Part shown: positions 1 through 11,572 of the stretch, one piece after another
Layout of the letters: each line of letters starts with the position of its first letter
How positions within the stretch are numbered: position 1 is the stretch's first letter
Source of the DNA: Gnetum montanum
Lineage: Eukaryota > Streptophyta > Gnetopsida > Gnetales > Gnetaceae
DNA length: 64,000 nt
NCBI GenBank assembly: GCA_015680685.1
Contig: MNCI01013737.1
Location: 272,353-336,352 of the forward strand
Direction of reading: 5' to 3'
Program-made: the position numbers and the translations under genes
The notes under the pieces: model-generated
The model's input: the letters and a program-made list of their open reading frames with translations, nothing else
Databases searched by the model: none
Told to the model about the DNA's origin: nothing

Positions 1-504
1 TTCATTTGAAGGTTTGTAGCAAGGTTGACCGAAAATTTACACTCCATGCAACATCTTTTAAAGAAGGGGGTTAACTTCAAGTGGACAACCTAGTGTCAAT
101 AGGCCTTCAACAACCTGAAGGAGGAGCTTTTACACCTACCAATTATGCATCTACTACAAAGGAATAAACCCTTCTTCATCTACCTCGCCACCTCTAACAC
201 ATCCATCGCGGCATTGCTATGTCAAAAATGAGACAATGATTCTAAGATACTAGTGTATTATCTAAGCCATGCACTAATAGCGCACAAGGAAAAATATAAT
301 GAAGTGGAGAGGAATTTCCTTGCCTTAGTGTTCGCACTAAAAAAGTGGAGGCATTACCTATTTCGCAGTAAAACTAACATTGTTTACAAAAGTAACATAC
401 TCTAGGCTATCACTAACAACCTATATGAAAGTATCAGGATAGCCCGATGGAAGGTGATAACCACGGAGTTTGATTTATACTATGTAAGTTAATCGTTGAT
501 GAAG
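1..504 (+). pseudogene. RT-linked RNase H remnant of E1
   Basis: Around 160-370 a Ty3-type RNase H is readable, with FFIYLATSN, the YYLSHALIAHKEKYNEVER block and LALVFALKKWRHYLF. This is the domain normally fused to the RT C terminus that degrades the RNA strand during reverse transcription. The usual catalytic Asp of the TDAS motif is absent (YLATSN here, YLTTSN in E3), so the loss looks ancestral rather than decay. Several in-frame stops are present. RT itself lies before base 1. Confidence 0.8.
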
Positions 505-1173
505 GGTTAAGCCATAGCAACCAAACTCATGGGCTTGCTATTTGATGACCAAGAAACCATAGACCCCAAATTCCTGGACAAATACGTTATAAATATCAAC
601 ATTGTCCCATCGCATTTGGAAGCCACTTTACACTTCAACGGTGCCTCAGCTACACGAGGAGGTAGTGCAACTTCCGTCATCACTTTCCCCTCTGGGGAAA
701 TGCATCCATCCGCTTATCATTTTGCATTCCCTTGCACCAACAATGTGGTAGTGTATGAGGGGTTACTAAGAGGCCTCTTAACTACCCAAGCACTGTGCAT
801 ACAACACCTAGCAATCCACAGAGATTCACAATTAGTTGTGAATCAAATCACTGAGGTCTACGCCTACAAGGATACACACCTGCAACCCTACTGCGACCTA
901 GCAAAAACCATGCTTAAGCAATTTGCAACCACATATGTGCAACATGTTCCATGCAATATAAACACCGTGGTAGATGCCTTAGCTACCCTTACGTTAAACA
1001 TTCCATTACATTCCTTTGCAAACCTACCAACTTTGATTATCAAATGCATAGTGCCTATCACCCAAGTCGAAGACATTGCCTCTATCAGTGCTGCGAATGC
1101 CCAGGAGTGGTATGCCAACATTAAATCTTACCTACAACATGGAAAACCCCCAGGTGGATTGACATCTACCTAG
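505..1173 (+). pseudogene. Archaeal-type second RNase H (aRNH) of E1
   Basis: Tat elements carry a second RNase H of archaeal/plant type between the RT-RNase H and integrase; this ORF is one. FNGASATRGGSA stands where the family has FDGAS, so the first catalytic Asp is Asn. NNVVVYEGLL stands where NNMAEYEGLL is usual, so the catalytic Glu is Val. RDSQLVVNQ keeps the third acidic residue and NTVVDALATL the fourth. The frame is open for about 214 codons and runs into the linker before integrase. There is no own start: it was part of a pol polyprotein. Two catalytic substitutions make it inactive. Confidence 0.88.
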
Positions 1174-2337
1174 AGAGATGAAATCTATAAGCATGCCTGG
1201 CAATACATGCTCATGGGAAATGACGTCCTGTGCCGACATTCCTATGATGTGTTATTACTAGCATGTGTGGATGGGGAGCAGGTGTAGAAGGTAGTTAATG
1301 AAGTGCATGAGGGGTTGTGCGGAAAACAACATAGCACCTAGGGCTATGGATGCAAAAATCAAACACCTAGGGTACTAATGGCCCCACATGGAATGTGACT
1401 GCCTATCAAAAGTCAAGACGTGCGACACATGCCAGAGATACACAAATCTTATACACGTAGCACCCATGAACCTACACCCAACATAGATCACCTGGCCCTT
1501 CCAACGATGGGTGTTAGACCTCATAGGGCCTACCACGCCTAAGTCCTCCGCATGGCATAGTTTCATTATCACAACCATTGAGTACTTTACCAAGTGGGTG
1601 GAAGCTATCCCCCTAAGGAAAATGATGTCTTAGCAAATTTTCCATTTCATACTAGACAACATCATAACAAGGTTTGGGCTTCCAATGACTGTTGTGATCG
1701 ACAATGGGCAACAGTTCAGTAGTACAAAAACCTGAATCTTCTGCAACAACCTAGGCATTAGGTAATCATTCTTCTTCCCTTATTAGCCATAGTTGAATGG
1801 ACAGGAAAAGGCTACAAATAAGTCCATCATCAACTAGTATGCAACAGCAAGAGGCGGTGGCACGAGTAAATCCTCTACATTCTGTGGGCCTACCAGACGA
1901 TGCCCAAAATCGCAATAAGTAAGATCCCTTACAGCCTTGTTTATGGATCTAAAGCTATGTTGCCTCTTGAGTTATAGGTACCATCACTTTGGATGATCCT
2001 TTCTAACATCATGAGAGAATTCTAGAACAATGATTCATGGATCATCGACCTCGACTCAATAGAGGAGGAGCACGTGCAGATGCTGAGACACATAGAGCAC
2101 CACCAGAGCAAGTAGTAGTAAAAACACCGTGCAGACCTGCATCGGTGGCTAGTGTAGAAGGGAGACCTCATCCTAAAGGTCACTCATGAGCATGTAAGAA
2201 AATTCTTAGCCAACTGGGAAGGTCCTTACGTGGTCACTAAAGCCTTTGAAAATGGAGCCTTCAAGCTAGCAGACATGGACGACAACGGGTTCACCAACCT
2301 GGTGAATCACTCGTACCTCAAGCCATACTATGTCTGA
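1174..2337 (+). pseudogene. Integrase of E1 (decayed)
   Basis: The zinc-binding HHCC region is visible at about 1290-1440 (HIAPRAM..., then CDTCQRY). The core starts at VLDLIGPTTPKS (about 1507), with the second Asp in VIDNGQQFSS (about 1697) and the Glu in the NGQEKATNKS block (about 1796). The C-terminal part ends with NLVNHSYLKPYYV and a stop at 2335-2337. This enzyme would join LTR ends to target DNA. It has many in-frame stops and frameshifts, the worst between 1830 and 2080. Length and domain order match Tat integrases. Confidence 0.85.
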
Positions 2338-2660
2338 AGCACAACGACAACCACCACCACCCACTACAACAATAAACTTGTAGCGGCACCGAGCAACATC
2401 TGCAATGACATTAAACTAGCGGCATCGAGCAGCATCCACAATGACATTAAAATAGCAACATCGAGCAGCATTTGCAATGATGTTAAACTAGCGACATCAA
2501 GCAGCATCCGCTACAATGTTAAATTGGCAACAACAACAAGCAACATCCACTATGACATTAAACTAGCATGTATGGTCTACTAGGACCTTAAACCAGCATA
2601 GCGGTCCGCTGGGACCTTAAACTAGCACATGGTCTACCAAGACCTTAAACTAGGTTTGCA
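2338..2660 (+). repeat. 3' UTR minisatellite, TTAAACTAGC type
   Basis: Degenerate tandem units of roughly 40 bp, each ending near TTAAACTAGC and containing GCAGCATCCRCAATGAC-like text, follow the integrase stop. The same motif occurs after integrase in E2, M, O and Y and on both sides of the antisense gene in E3. Confidence 0.8.
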
Positions 2661-3651
2661 CCACCTCCCCAACATGCATCTGTGCCAAGTACACATCAAA
2701 CGAGCATGCATAATGCTGATGCATGGGTGGGGCATCGTAGTTCAAGAATGTGGCCCACGAAGCAATGGGGACATGCTCTGGAATGCACATGATACCACTA
2801 CCCTTGGCATTGTGCTTACCCTCTGGAGATGTTGTACGACATTGCACTGGTCCTTCGGACCTACCGTTACAATGGCCCCTTGCCCTGACAGTAGTTCCTC
2901 AGCCAATGCCTGCAGCTCGAGTTCCGACAGTATTGTGGGCTAGCCACAATACTATTATCCTTTGGCCCTCTACCAATGATGTTTGACTATATGGCAGCTG
3001 ATCCCATTGCTGAACTAAGAATGCATGCCTGTGGCAAAGATTCTAGTGCATCCGCACTCATAGCGGTGCCTCCGAGGCCAATTCCTCCACGTCGATGCTA
3101 CCAAGGCTGCTACTAGCCTTCCTACTTTGGACATCGCACACCAGCAATGATGTCTAAGAGCTTCAATAATGCCTATAGCTAGCAAGACCTTTGCCCCCAA
3201 GGGCACATATTTCCATAACATCAAATGCTATAGTGTCACGAAGTCAGTGCCTCGACTAGCTTGACTACTCCAGAGTGCAACTCCCATGACATGCGTAATG
3301 CAGCTCGCTGCCTAGGAAACATCAGTGCAAGTTCCATGACATGTGTAACACAGCTCGCTGCATGGAACACATCTGTAGGTAGGTCGAAACCCTACATAGA
3401 TGTAATACAACTCATCCTGGTAAAGACACCTATCCCACGGGAGGTTGAAGGATAGTTGAAGCAAAGATGAAAATGCACACGACTCCCTCATGAGCACTCC
3501 TACGAGGGATTCAACTAAACCTCATCTTTTCCCTTCTCCTATGCCTCCTTCCTCCCTACTTAACCTCTTCACTCCAATGCAACACTCTCAAGTGCAGCCA
3601 AACGACGTCTCGACACTCACCGAGTGACAACCTCAGCATTTTTCCTTCTGC
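2661..3651 (+). other. E1 3' untranslated region, no gene
   Basis: No coding feature is supported. The stretch matches the 3' UTRs of O and M on the other strand, for example the block around 2880-2960 about the NNNNcacaatac theme. It holds a short direct repeat at about 3285-3375 built on CCATGACATG and CAGCTCGCTGC. Open frames here are short and not conserved. Confidence 0.6.
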
Positions 3652-3727
3652 GATGTTTCATATTCTTTGTTGACATCTATCGAGCCCATTCTCCAGACGT
3701 CGACAAAGAGGGGACAATGAAACACCC
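3652..3727 (+). repeat. Inverted repeat with polypurine tract at the 3' LTR edge (E1)
   Basis: The left arm 3652-3674 (GATGTTTCATATTCTTTG, then TTGAC) pairs with the right arm 3699-3727 (GTCGACAAAGAGG, then the LTR start TGAAACACC). The right arm contains the polypurine tract AAAGAGGGGACAA (3705-3717), the primer for plus-strand DNA. The same arrangement is present in E2, E3, M, O and Y. Confidence 0.8.
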
Positions 3728-5357
3728 CAAAAATTTGAAGGCATGCATGCTTTACCATGCCTTGCAATTTGTGTAGTGCTACAACAGTTCTTCGAGAGGA
3801 GAATGCTCTGAATTCAGGTCGGCCTGTTCAGCAAGTTTTCTACTTTAGATGTAAACAGGCTCTACAGATCATCCTTGCTAACCACCTAAGTAGATTACCT
3901 AGCCAAAAGCCTACTCAAAAGCAATGCATGGAGTTGACAACAATGCCCAAGATGTGCGAAAATAGTTTGGCAAGTTTTCTAAGTCACGAAGTTTGCTACG
4001 CTATGCTACACCTTACTATATAGCATAGCAAGCTTTAGAAAATGATTACAGAATGAAGTGCCACACTATGCTACACTACGTAGCATAGCGTATCATGCTG
4101 AAGTCTATACAACCAGTTTCATCGCCCAACTTCAAGTCCTTCAACAATGTCCCTTTCTATCAAGAAGCGGTGGACCATGTCTGCTGCTACGCTATGTTGA
4201 GCTACATGGTGCAGCGAGGCATAGCAATACTCTGGAGGAGATAGAAGGAAACTCAAAGGGCAAGATCAACAAGTCTACAATTCTTGCAATGTAGGAAACA
4301 AAGTTTGCATATTGGCAAAGTTTTTGCAACTAAGGCCAGTCTCTATGCTACGCTACGCTACATAGCGTAGCAAGCATGCAGCCTACATGTAGTGGAATGC
4401 ACGGCAAGGTGCTACGCTACACCAAACATGCTACGTTATGAAGCATAGCAAAGCATGTGGGTGGGTGTGTGACATCAATGCACTTTACCTAATTGAACTG
4501 TTGGCACATGTCTCTAGATGTTGATGGAAGAATTACGGAAAGGAAAGCTCATAGTTATGGCGTGGCAGACTTGCATTACAATGGTCATGTATGTCCAATG
4601 GTCATGCAGGCATGTGCAACATAGAAAATTAAATGTGGGCCCGAGGAACATGGCATCCAAATCACCCTTTTTGCATGTCCTCTAGCCCTATAAATACTCC
4701 AATGAGCAACATTCAAAGGAATTTTTGACCTTTTGGCCTGGTTGGAACCTTGTAACTTCCAGCACTTGTGGTACTTCTGGCTCTCTTCCACACACGGTTG
4801 GTCCCGGAGACCTCTCTGTGACATTTAGCATTGTAAGCTTTCTATTTGACACTACAAAAAATTAGCATTCTTAGTTGGAATTTTGTTCTATCCCCTTTCT
4901 ACCACTTTGGTAGAATCCTCACATTATCAACTCCCAAGTCCACACCCAAGCGCACAACCATCTTTGCTTTACACGTCTTGGTTACTCTCGGGATCTTTGC
5001 ACTTCACGACGCTGTGCAACTAACCGTATCCATCCTGATAGAGCAAACTTGTAGCTTTGGAGTAGTGCATTTTTCTAACTACATTTTACTTTGTTTCCTA
5101 CTTATTACTATGTTTTACTCTATTCTCTGTTTCCTTTTCATTTAAGAATTACATCGCATTATCATTTCTGTTTTCAAACTACACATTGCAAAAGGCTATA
5201 TAGACACCGACTAAGTCCCTTTCTGATCGACTAGACTGTTCAGGGCACCTCATATCTGCTCACACCTAGCACGGCCCTCCTGTGGATACGGGGTCAAAAT
5301 TGTTGCGACCACCAACCCCTCGATGTTTTTCAAACACCAACATTTTCGGTTGCTACA
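3718..5357 (+). repeat. 3' LTR of E1 (subfamily 2)
   Basis: It begins TGAAACACCC straight after the polypurine tract and ends GGTTGCTACA, about 1640 bp, so it has the usual TG...CA ends. U3 (about 3960-4460) is packed with GCTACGCTATGC/GCATAGCGTAGC variants. A TATA box lies at 4689. The 3' end mirrors the LTR ends of M and O read on the other strand (CGGTGTTTTCCAGC theme). Confidence 0.9.
4689..4696 (+). promoter_or_regulatory. LTR TATA box (E1)
   Basis: TATAAATA in the context CCCTATAAATACTCCAATGA. The same block, including the downstream CAATGAG, recurs in the LTRs of M and O, so it is the conserved Pol II core promoter of subfamily 2. Confidence 0.75.
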
Positions 5358-5800
5358 CTTGGCATTTTCCTATACGAACAATGTGGTAGAATACGAGGGG
5401 CTCCTTAGGGGACTATTAGCAGCTAGAGAACTGAACATCCAACACTGGCAATCTGAGGCGATTCAATGCTCATTGTCAATCAAATCATAGAAATCTATGC
5501 TTGCAAAGCCGTGCATCTACAACCCTATTGTGATATGGCTAAATATCTTCTAAAACAACTGACAATGACTAACGTCTGACACGTGCCACGTAGTGAGAAC
5601 ACTATAGCTAATGCACTAGCTACACTAGCTTTATACGTGCCACCACATTTGTTCGTGACCTTGCCTACTTTAATGATGGAATGTACAGATCCTGTCATCC
5701 AAGTGGCGCAAATCTCTTCCTTAAGTGTGGAAGGAATGCCAGAATGGTACGATAACATTATGGAGACAGTACTCTATGTAGGCGCTCTTTTGATGGGGCA
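5358..5800 (+). pseudogene. aRNH of E2, C-terminal part
   Basis: It starts at TNNVVEYEGLL with the catalytic Glu kept. The GDSMLIVNQII-type block and the QPYCDMAKYLLKQ helix follow after a frameshift. The last acidic position is Asn (NTIANALATL instead of NTIADALATL). The end carries the PEWYDNI motif common to all copies here. The N-terminal half was separated by the E1 insertion and lies before base 1. Confidence 0.82.
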
Positions 5801-6881
5801 TTATTAACCTGCGTTAATAACGACCAAGTGCAAACTATAGTTAGTGAAGTCCATGAGGGTCTATGTGGAGGACACATAGCCCCACAAGCCATGGCCACTA
5901 AAATCAGACGCTTAGGTTATTACTAGCTATACATGGAACGAGATTGCCTTACCAAAGTTAAGACATGTGACACATGCCAGCGTTATGCAAATCTAATATA
6001 CATGTCACCAACTAAGCTGCATACTACACAGAACAATGATGGGGACTAGACATCATAGGCCCCATCATGCCTAAGTCTTCTGCAGGACATAGTTTCATTA
6101 TCATTGCCACTAAATACTTCATGAAGTGGGTCGAGGCTATTCCCCTACGAAAGACTACATCTCAACAGGTTTTCCATTTTATCTTGGATAACATAGTAAC
6201 CAGGTTTGGGCTTCCATGACTATTATGACTGACAATGGGCCACAATTTAGTAGCACCAAAACCAAATAATTCTACAATAACCTTGCTATTAGGAAATATT
6301 TCTCCTCACCTTATTACCCGCAAGAGAATGGTCAAGTAGAAGCAACAAACAAGGTGGTTATCAATTTACTAAAAAGGATGCTCAGTAGCAACAAGAAATG
6401 ATGACATGAGAAAATCCTCTACGTGCTATGGGCCTATTGTATGACATGCAGAACAGCTATGGGTAGGACACCCTACAGCCTAGTCTATGGATCTAAAGTA
6501 GTGTTGCCCCTTGAACTACAGGTTTCCTCACTACAGATGATCCTCTCCATGGTTATAAATGAGACTCAACACAATGTGTCCAAGATCGTGGATCTAGACT
6601 TAGTGAAGAAGAAATGCATCTAGACACTCGACAGCATCGAAAAATATCAAGACAGGTAGAGGCAGAAGCATCATCACAACCTACATCAATGATTGATTAA
6701 GAAAGGAGACTTGGTTCTTAAAGTCATTCATGAATTAGTGAGCAAATTATCTGCAAGCTTTGAATGCCCTTTCTTGGTCATCAACACATATGACAACGGA
6801 GCATTCAGGGTAGTAGATATCAATGCCAACAAACTTCCAAATCTGGTGAATCATATGTACCTGAAGCAGTACCACATTTAG
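5801..6881 (+). pseudogene. Integrase of E2 (decayed)
   Basis: The N-terminal HHCC domain is clear (EGLCGGHIAPQAMATKIRR at about 5845, CDTCQRY at about 5970). The core is split over frames: PIMPKSSAGHSF, TDNGPQFSS and the ENGQVEATNK block that keeps the catalytic Glu. The C-terminal domain is one open run, 6693-6881, ending LPNLVNHMYLKQYHI. Multiple frameshifts exclude function. Confidence 0.83.
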
Positions 6882-7330
6882 AGGTTAGCTTGGCTTAAAT
6901 GCAAGGTAAAATATCATTTGCTATGACATAAAAATAGTGTTGTAACAAACATCTGCTACAATGTAAAACTGGTTGTGTTGTACACGTCTACTATGACATA
7001 AAACTGGCATTTCTTGCATGCGTCCACCATGATGCTAAACTGGTAATGTTTTCGACTGTCCTCCACAACGTAAAATTGGCAAGGTAAGCATCCTTCTTCT
7101 GAGACATTAAACCATCATAGACTTGTCCCTGGGTCATGACACAAAACTAACATCCATAGCATGGTCTGCTAGGACCATAAACTAGCTCTTCCACCATCTG
7201 CTACGATGTAAAACTAGCACACTTCAATTTGCCCAGGCTTTAAATCAGGACCATGGCCTACTGGGACTTAAAACCAACAATGATTGTCTACCAAGAACTA
7301 AAACTGGGATCTACCAGCATACCATCCATG
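6882..7330 (+). repeat. 3' UTR minisatellite of E2
   Basis: Units with ...CTACRATGTAAAACTGGCA or TTAAAACTGGGA spaced at about 40-60 bp follow the integrase stop. They are the E2 version of the TTAAACTRGC array. Confidence 0.72.
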
Positions 7331-8438
7331 AAACAAGCGGGCCTAACTGTTCTTGCACGGCATCCTCATCAGACAGAATGGATAGGGCGTTGGATTAGAC
7401 ACAATGTTGCTACCCTCCTAGCATCCTACTGATTCCTTGAATATACTGAAAGGCATACTACTAACCCCTCGGAGATGCTACTACAATGGCCACTTAGAAA
7501 TTGCATCTCCTAAGGTTAGCTTCACCAATTGGAGCCCCAAGGAAACTATGGTCACCCATAGCCTTGGTTGCCTCTAGCCACCACCAACACCAGACTCTAG
7601 CTTAGCAAATTCATTTGACTAGCTCCTTTCCTAGTTAGATGGATAAGATGAATCTAGCTATTGACGGTGAATTCCTAAGCCACAGTGTCAACAAAGGAAT
7701 CAATGCCTCTTGCTACGGTCCCCTCTCCATGGCCTACGCTCTACTTTTCACTTCGGATGACACTTGTTTTAACAGCCTCCCCAACGATTAGGACAACTAA
7801 TTTTGTTCTCTATTCTTTGTTACGTTTTGTAGGTTACTTGCTATGATAGCATTGTTCAAAAATGCATTCACTAGGAGGGCAAGGCTTCACAGCGTTCTAA
7901 GGTAGCTACTTAGACTAGCCTGTGTACTTGGGAGTGCAGACCCTACCTTTCCCCACTAGACGCCTTACCTTACTTTCTCCTTCCCTTATCTTTACAACCA
8001 CCCTTACCTTCTCCTCCTGTTTGTACAAAATGTGAGCATACAGGAAGCCTTTCACACATGATAACCATCATGTCTATGAACTGGCGTAATGCAACTCTCC
8101 TCATGGAATGCATCTATTCCCAAAAAAATTGGGCAAAGCTAGGAAAAATGGATGAAATACAACTCATCCATGTTATACGGGCATAATGCAACTTGCCTAG
8201 GTAAGTCCCACATATACAATATAGTAGCGTAACCTCTCGTGAAAAAACCTGCAAGAAGTTGTCTAATAATATGTTTGCAAAATATCCTATTCATTCTTGA
8301 GTCTTCCCCAAACCTCTCTTCCTCACACTTTTAAAGTCCCCGTTCTGCCCCTTACACTCCCAACCTTTGCACTTCTAGGCTTGACAGAGCAACATCTGAG
8401 AAACAACTGATGAATAGTGCTGGCATCTTTACCTTTGT
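7331..8438 (+). other. E2 3' untranslated region, no gene
   Basis: No ORF of interest. Text around 8075-8215 (AATGCAACTCTCC, AACTCATCC) parallels the CAGCTCGCTGC block in the E1 3' UTR, so this is a diverged homologous 3' UTR. Confidence 0.55.
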
Positions 8439-8544
8439 GGTGCTTTGCATTCTTTCTAAATGTCTCTTGGGCAAGCCCTCAAAATGTCAACAAAGAGGTG
8501 CCATTGAAACACCATGAAATTTTGAGGCCTCGATGACTTAGCAA
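8439..8544 (+). repeat. PPT inverted repeat and first 40 bp of the E2 3' LTR
   Basis: The left arm GGTGCTTTGCATTCTTT (8439-8455) faces the right arm with AAAGAGGTGCCAT and TGAAACACC (to 8513). The LTR starts at 8505 and is cut at 8544 by insertion of E3. The last five bases, AGCAA (8540-8544), are the expected target duplication of E3; I could not find a clean partner near 24.2 kb. Confidence 0.7.
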
Positions 8545-9847
8545 TGTATCGTCCGAAATCGTCGGTCTCCGGCTGGAAGGAAATAGAGACCGCGGGATCA
8601 CAGGACATGCACAGAAGACCCTACCTTCACCTGAAGGTGAGTTGGAATAAATGAAGGTAGAGTACCTTGAGTGGTCCGCACGTGGATTAGACAAGGATTT
8701 CCCCAAACGTACACCGAAGTGCTATACACTGGGTTATACGTAAACGACGTAACAAGCGTGGATCAAAGTGTAAACAGTGTAACGGATGTGAATAGAGCAT
8801 AGATGTAAAGAAACGTAAACAGAATAAATGTAATAATTAATGCAAACAGTAAACGATTTTAGGAAGAAAATGTAACAATGACATTACAGAATAAAAGTAC
8901 AATGCACCAGTCTAACGTAGTTGTGACTAGAACACAAGGCAGATGAAAAGCCCCGCTGGATGCAAGGATGACCGGTTCACACTGTAGGCATAGTGTAGAG
9001 GTTGTCTACTCAGCATACAGGGTTTTATAGCATAAAGGGTTTTGTGCTCTGGTTTGTAGCGTCTCCGCTCTCTGGTATGCTTTTGAATTTTTTGCCAACC
9101 CCTGTTCTAGTGAAAAATGGGGCTTTTATACAGGTTTTTGACGCTAGACTCAGGTTGGACGACACGTGGTGCATTGACCGAATGCAAAAGCGTAAAATTT
9201 ACAAGTGTACAATATGTTACATTTGGTGGGTGTATACGCTGCGTCTGATGAGCGCAGACTGTGGGTGTATACGCTGGATGTGTTGGGCGTATGCAAATTT
9301 GGGCGTAGATGCTGTGGACGCTGAGCATATACGCTAATGTGCTGAGTGTATATGCTGGGGCGTATATGCTGATGGATGTTGGTGTATACGCTGAGGCATA
9401 TACACTGATGGTCGTTGCCTTGTGCCGAATCTTGCATTGCAGTGTTGTTTCCATGCCGTCTTTGGGGATTTTATGTCTGGCGTATACATCTGTTGTACCT
9501 GCCGAGCGTACATGTGAGGCGTGCACGTTGGATGCATACACTATGCACATATGCTGAGAGTGTCGGACATATACGCTAGGGATGTATGCTGGACATCTAC
9601 GTTGAGCGTAGAAGCTGTGAACTTGAGCGTATACGCTGGGCGTATATGCTGAGAATATACACTTGGGCATATATGCTGGGCGTATACACTAGGCATATAC
9701 GTTGAGACTGCATACTTAGTAAAAATTAAGCATTTTGGTCTCCGAAGTTGCCATGTGTGACACCTGATGTAGTTGTGGTCGTCTGTGGGTCCCAGACACC
9801 TGCTTCATGTTGGAGAAGTACTAAGCTCAAAATTTTATGGTGTTTCA
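8545..9847 (-). repeat. 3' LTR of E3 (subfamily 1)
   Basis: On the - strand it runs from TGAAACACCAT (9847) to GGACGATACA (8545), about 1303 bp. The middle (about 9230-9700) is a dense array of GCGTATACGC-like motifs. It aligns along its length with both LTRs of Y (shared start GTACTTCTCC...CAGGT, shared TATA region, shared 3' block GTACTCTACCTTC). Apparent ORFs made of repeated YTPS-type peptides are by-products of the motif array. Confidence 0.9.
9123..9130 (-). promoter_or_regulatory. LTR TATA box (E3)
   Basis: TATAAAAG on the - strand, in the same context as TATAAAAACCCC in the two Y LTRs. Confidence 0.72.
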
Positions 9848-9914
9848 TTGGCCCCTCTTTGTTGATGCTTGGAGGAATCGACCTAAGAAGCGTCGACAAA
9901 GAAGTGCAAAACCC
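9839..9914 (-). repeat. PPT inverted repeat at the 3' LTR edge (E3)
   Basis: On the + strand GGTGTTTCATTGGCCCC, then TCTTTGTTGAT, is followed by a loop and then CGTCGACAAAGAAGTGC, AAAACCCC. On the - strand this gives the polypurine tract AAAGAGGGGCCAA (9860-9848) directly before the LTR start. Confidence 0.8.
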
Positions 9915-10340
9915 CACAAGCAACTTGATAGAGACCTTGTCCATTGCCACTTGACTAGACATCATCGCACCGTGTTCAGTAGTATATGGGATTGAGAGAT
10001 GTAAACTTTGTGTCTAGATGGGGAAATGGAGATTATAGGGATTAGGAACTGCCCGAGGGATAGTGCTTGGTAAAGGGGATGGTCTAGTGTGTGTCATGCT
10101 AATCCTTATCAATAGCCATGATTTAGCAGACTTGGAATTCAAACATGTGATGTGTGTCCTTTAGCAGAATAAGACTCTTGGTTAGTGTCCAAGAGATCTT
10201 GTTGGCAAGGACAAAGCTACGTGATGGTGCGTTGCATTCTTTGGAGGAACAGGGCCCTTCTTTTGGGGAACCTGTTGGTGGAGAGCCAAAGCCATGCAAC
10301 TAGATGTTTCCAAATTGTATTTGACATGAGTATTTGGTTT
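9915..10340 (-). other. E3 3' untranslated region
   Basis: No gene. It is collinear with the 3' UTR of Y (about 53.6-54.0 kb): both contain the block around CATGGTGCGATGATGTCTAG and the block with CCAAAGGACACACA. This shows that E3 and Y belong to one family. Confidence 0.72.
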
Positions 10341-11563
10341 TAAGACAACTGCCTTCCCGCCTGGGGCTTATATGGGAAGGGCTAGTTGGTTGGATTGGCA
10401 AGCTTGTTCCCTTCCATATCGGCTAGCTTAAATGCTCTGTTGTCAAATGCTTTAGTGACCAAGTAAGGCCCTTCCCAGTTAGCTGAGAATTTGTCTAGGT
10501 GTTCCCGGATAGCCTTAAGTACAAGGTCGCCTTCTTTGATAGGGCGCTTATGACTGTCATGTCAATGTCGTCGTTGTTGTTGTTTTTGGTACCATTCGAT
10601 CTGATCGAGCGTGCATACGCGTTCCTACTCCACCGAGTCTAGGTCAATGACTCGCAGGTCATTGTTTTGCCCGTCGTCGAGGAGTCTGAAAAGTGTGATC
10701 CTTAAAGATGGTACCTATAATTCCAAAGGTAAAACAACTTCTGAACCGTAAACAAGACTATATGGTGTTTTACCTGTTGAAGTTCGATGCGCAGTACAGT
10801 AGGACCAAAATGCATATACCAATTGTTCGTGCCATCTTCGCTTACTTTGGGTAAGCATCCTTTTGAGTATTGTAATGATGGTTTTTTTTGTTGCCTTTGC
10901 TTGCCCATTGCTTTGAGGATAATAAGGGAATGAAAACGAGTGTTTGATCCCTAGGCTGTCACAAAAGGTTTTGGTCTCAGCAATACTAAATTGTGGCCCA
11001 TTGTCAGTGATGATTATCATGGGAATGCCAAAGCGGGTTACAATATTTTCGAGAATGAAGTTGCACATGTGTTTAGATGTAGTTTTTCAAAGGGAAGTAG
11101 CTTCTACCCACTTCATGAAATATTCTGTTGTGGTTATAATAAAACTATGCCCCGCAGAAGATGAGGGTGTTATTGGGCCAATAAGGTCCAACCTCCACTT
11201 TTGAAAGGGCCACGTGATTTGTGCCGTATACAACTTGTTTGGTGGGACATGGATTAGATTACTATGTTTTTGACAAGTACTACATGTTTTAGCCCTGGAG
11301 AGACAGTCGTATTCCATGTGTGGCCAATAATAGCCTAAGCGTCTGATCTTTGTTGCCATGGCTATTGGTGCTATATGTCCTTCGCATAGTCCGTCGTGTA
11401 CTTGTTCGATGATGGTTTGGGCATCGGTACTACTGACGCATGTTAGCAATATGCCTTCATAGGATCTATGACACAATGTATCCCCTATTAGGGTATACTA
11501 CTTAGAATGTTTTCGTACTGCATCCTTTTGTGCATTCGTTAGATGTTGTGGTGTTTCACCGCG
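10341..11563 (-). pseudogene. Integrase of E3
   Basis: Two long open runs in one frame (11476-11087 and 11068-10715) cover the HHCC domain (GHIAPIAMATKIRR, CSTCQKH) and the core. DLIGPITPSS holds the first Asp and ITDNGPQFS the second. The Glu of the NGQVEATNK block is replaced (NGQAKATKKTI), so the DDE triad is broken although the frame is nearly intact. The C terminus is diverged and ends around KLANPTN. The usual NLVNHSYLK ending of the other copies is not present. Confidence 0.87.
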
Positions 11564-11572
11564 TAGAAGGTA

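Larger units (their letters stand above)
1..5357 (+). mobile_element. E1: 3' part of a Tat-lineage Ty3/Gypsy retrotransposon
   Basis: The order RNase H, second (archaeal-type) RNase H, integrase, 3' untranslated minisatellite, polypurine tract and LTR on the + strand is that of the Tat clade. The 5' half lies before base 1. The right boundary is exact: the LTR ends in TACA at 5357, and the next base resumes the second RNase H gene of another + strand element (E2), so E1 was inserted into E2. The expected right-hand target duplication is CTTGG (5358-5362); its partner is outside the window. All ORFs are broken. Confidence 0.9.
5358..8544 (+). mobile_element. E2: Tat-type retrotransposon, body between E1 and E3 insertions
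   Basis: Coding text resumes in the middle of the second RNase H (TNNVVEYEGLLRGLL) at 5358, showing that E1 interrupted it. Integrase, 3' UTR, polypurine tract and the first 40 bp of the 3' LTR follow. At 8545 element E3 begins on the other strand. The remainder of E2's + oriented 3' LTR is best placed at about 24217-25320, after E3. The 5' part of E2 is outside the window. Confidence 0.82.

Noticed and set aside
2370-2660. Centromeric or satellite DNA
   Set aside because: The arrays are short, degenerate and always at fixed positions within retrotransposons.
9002-9670. Several overlapping ORFs rich in Tyr-Thr-Pro-Ser repeats on both strands
   Set aside because: They are translations of the GCGTATACGC motif array in the E3 LTR; no conserved frame, and similar peptides arise at 15.1-15.4, 47.7-47.9 and 54.2-54.6 kb.
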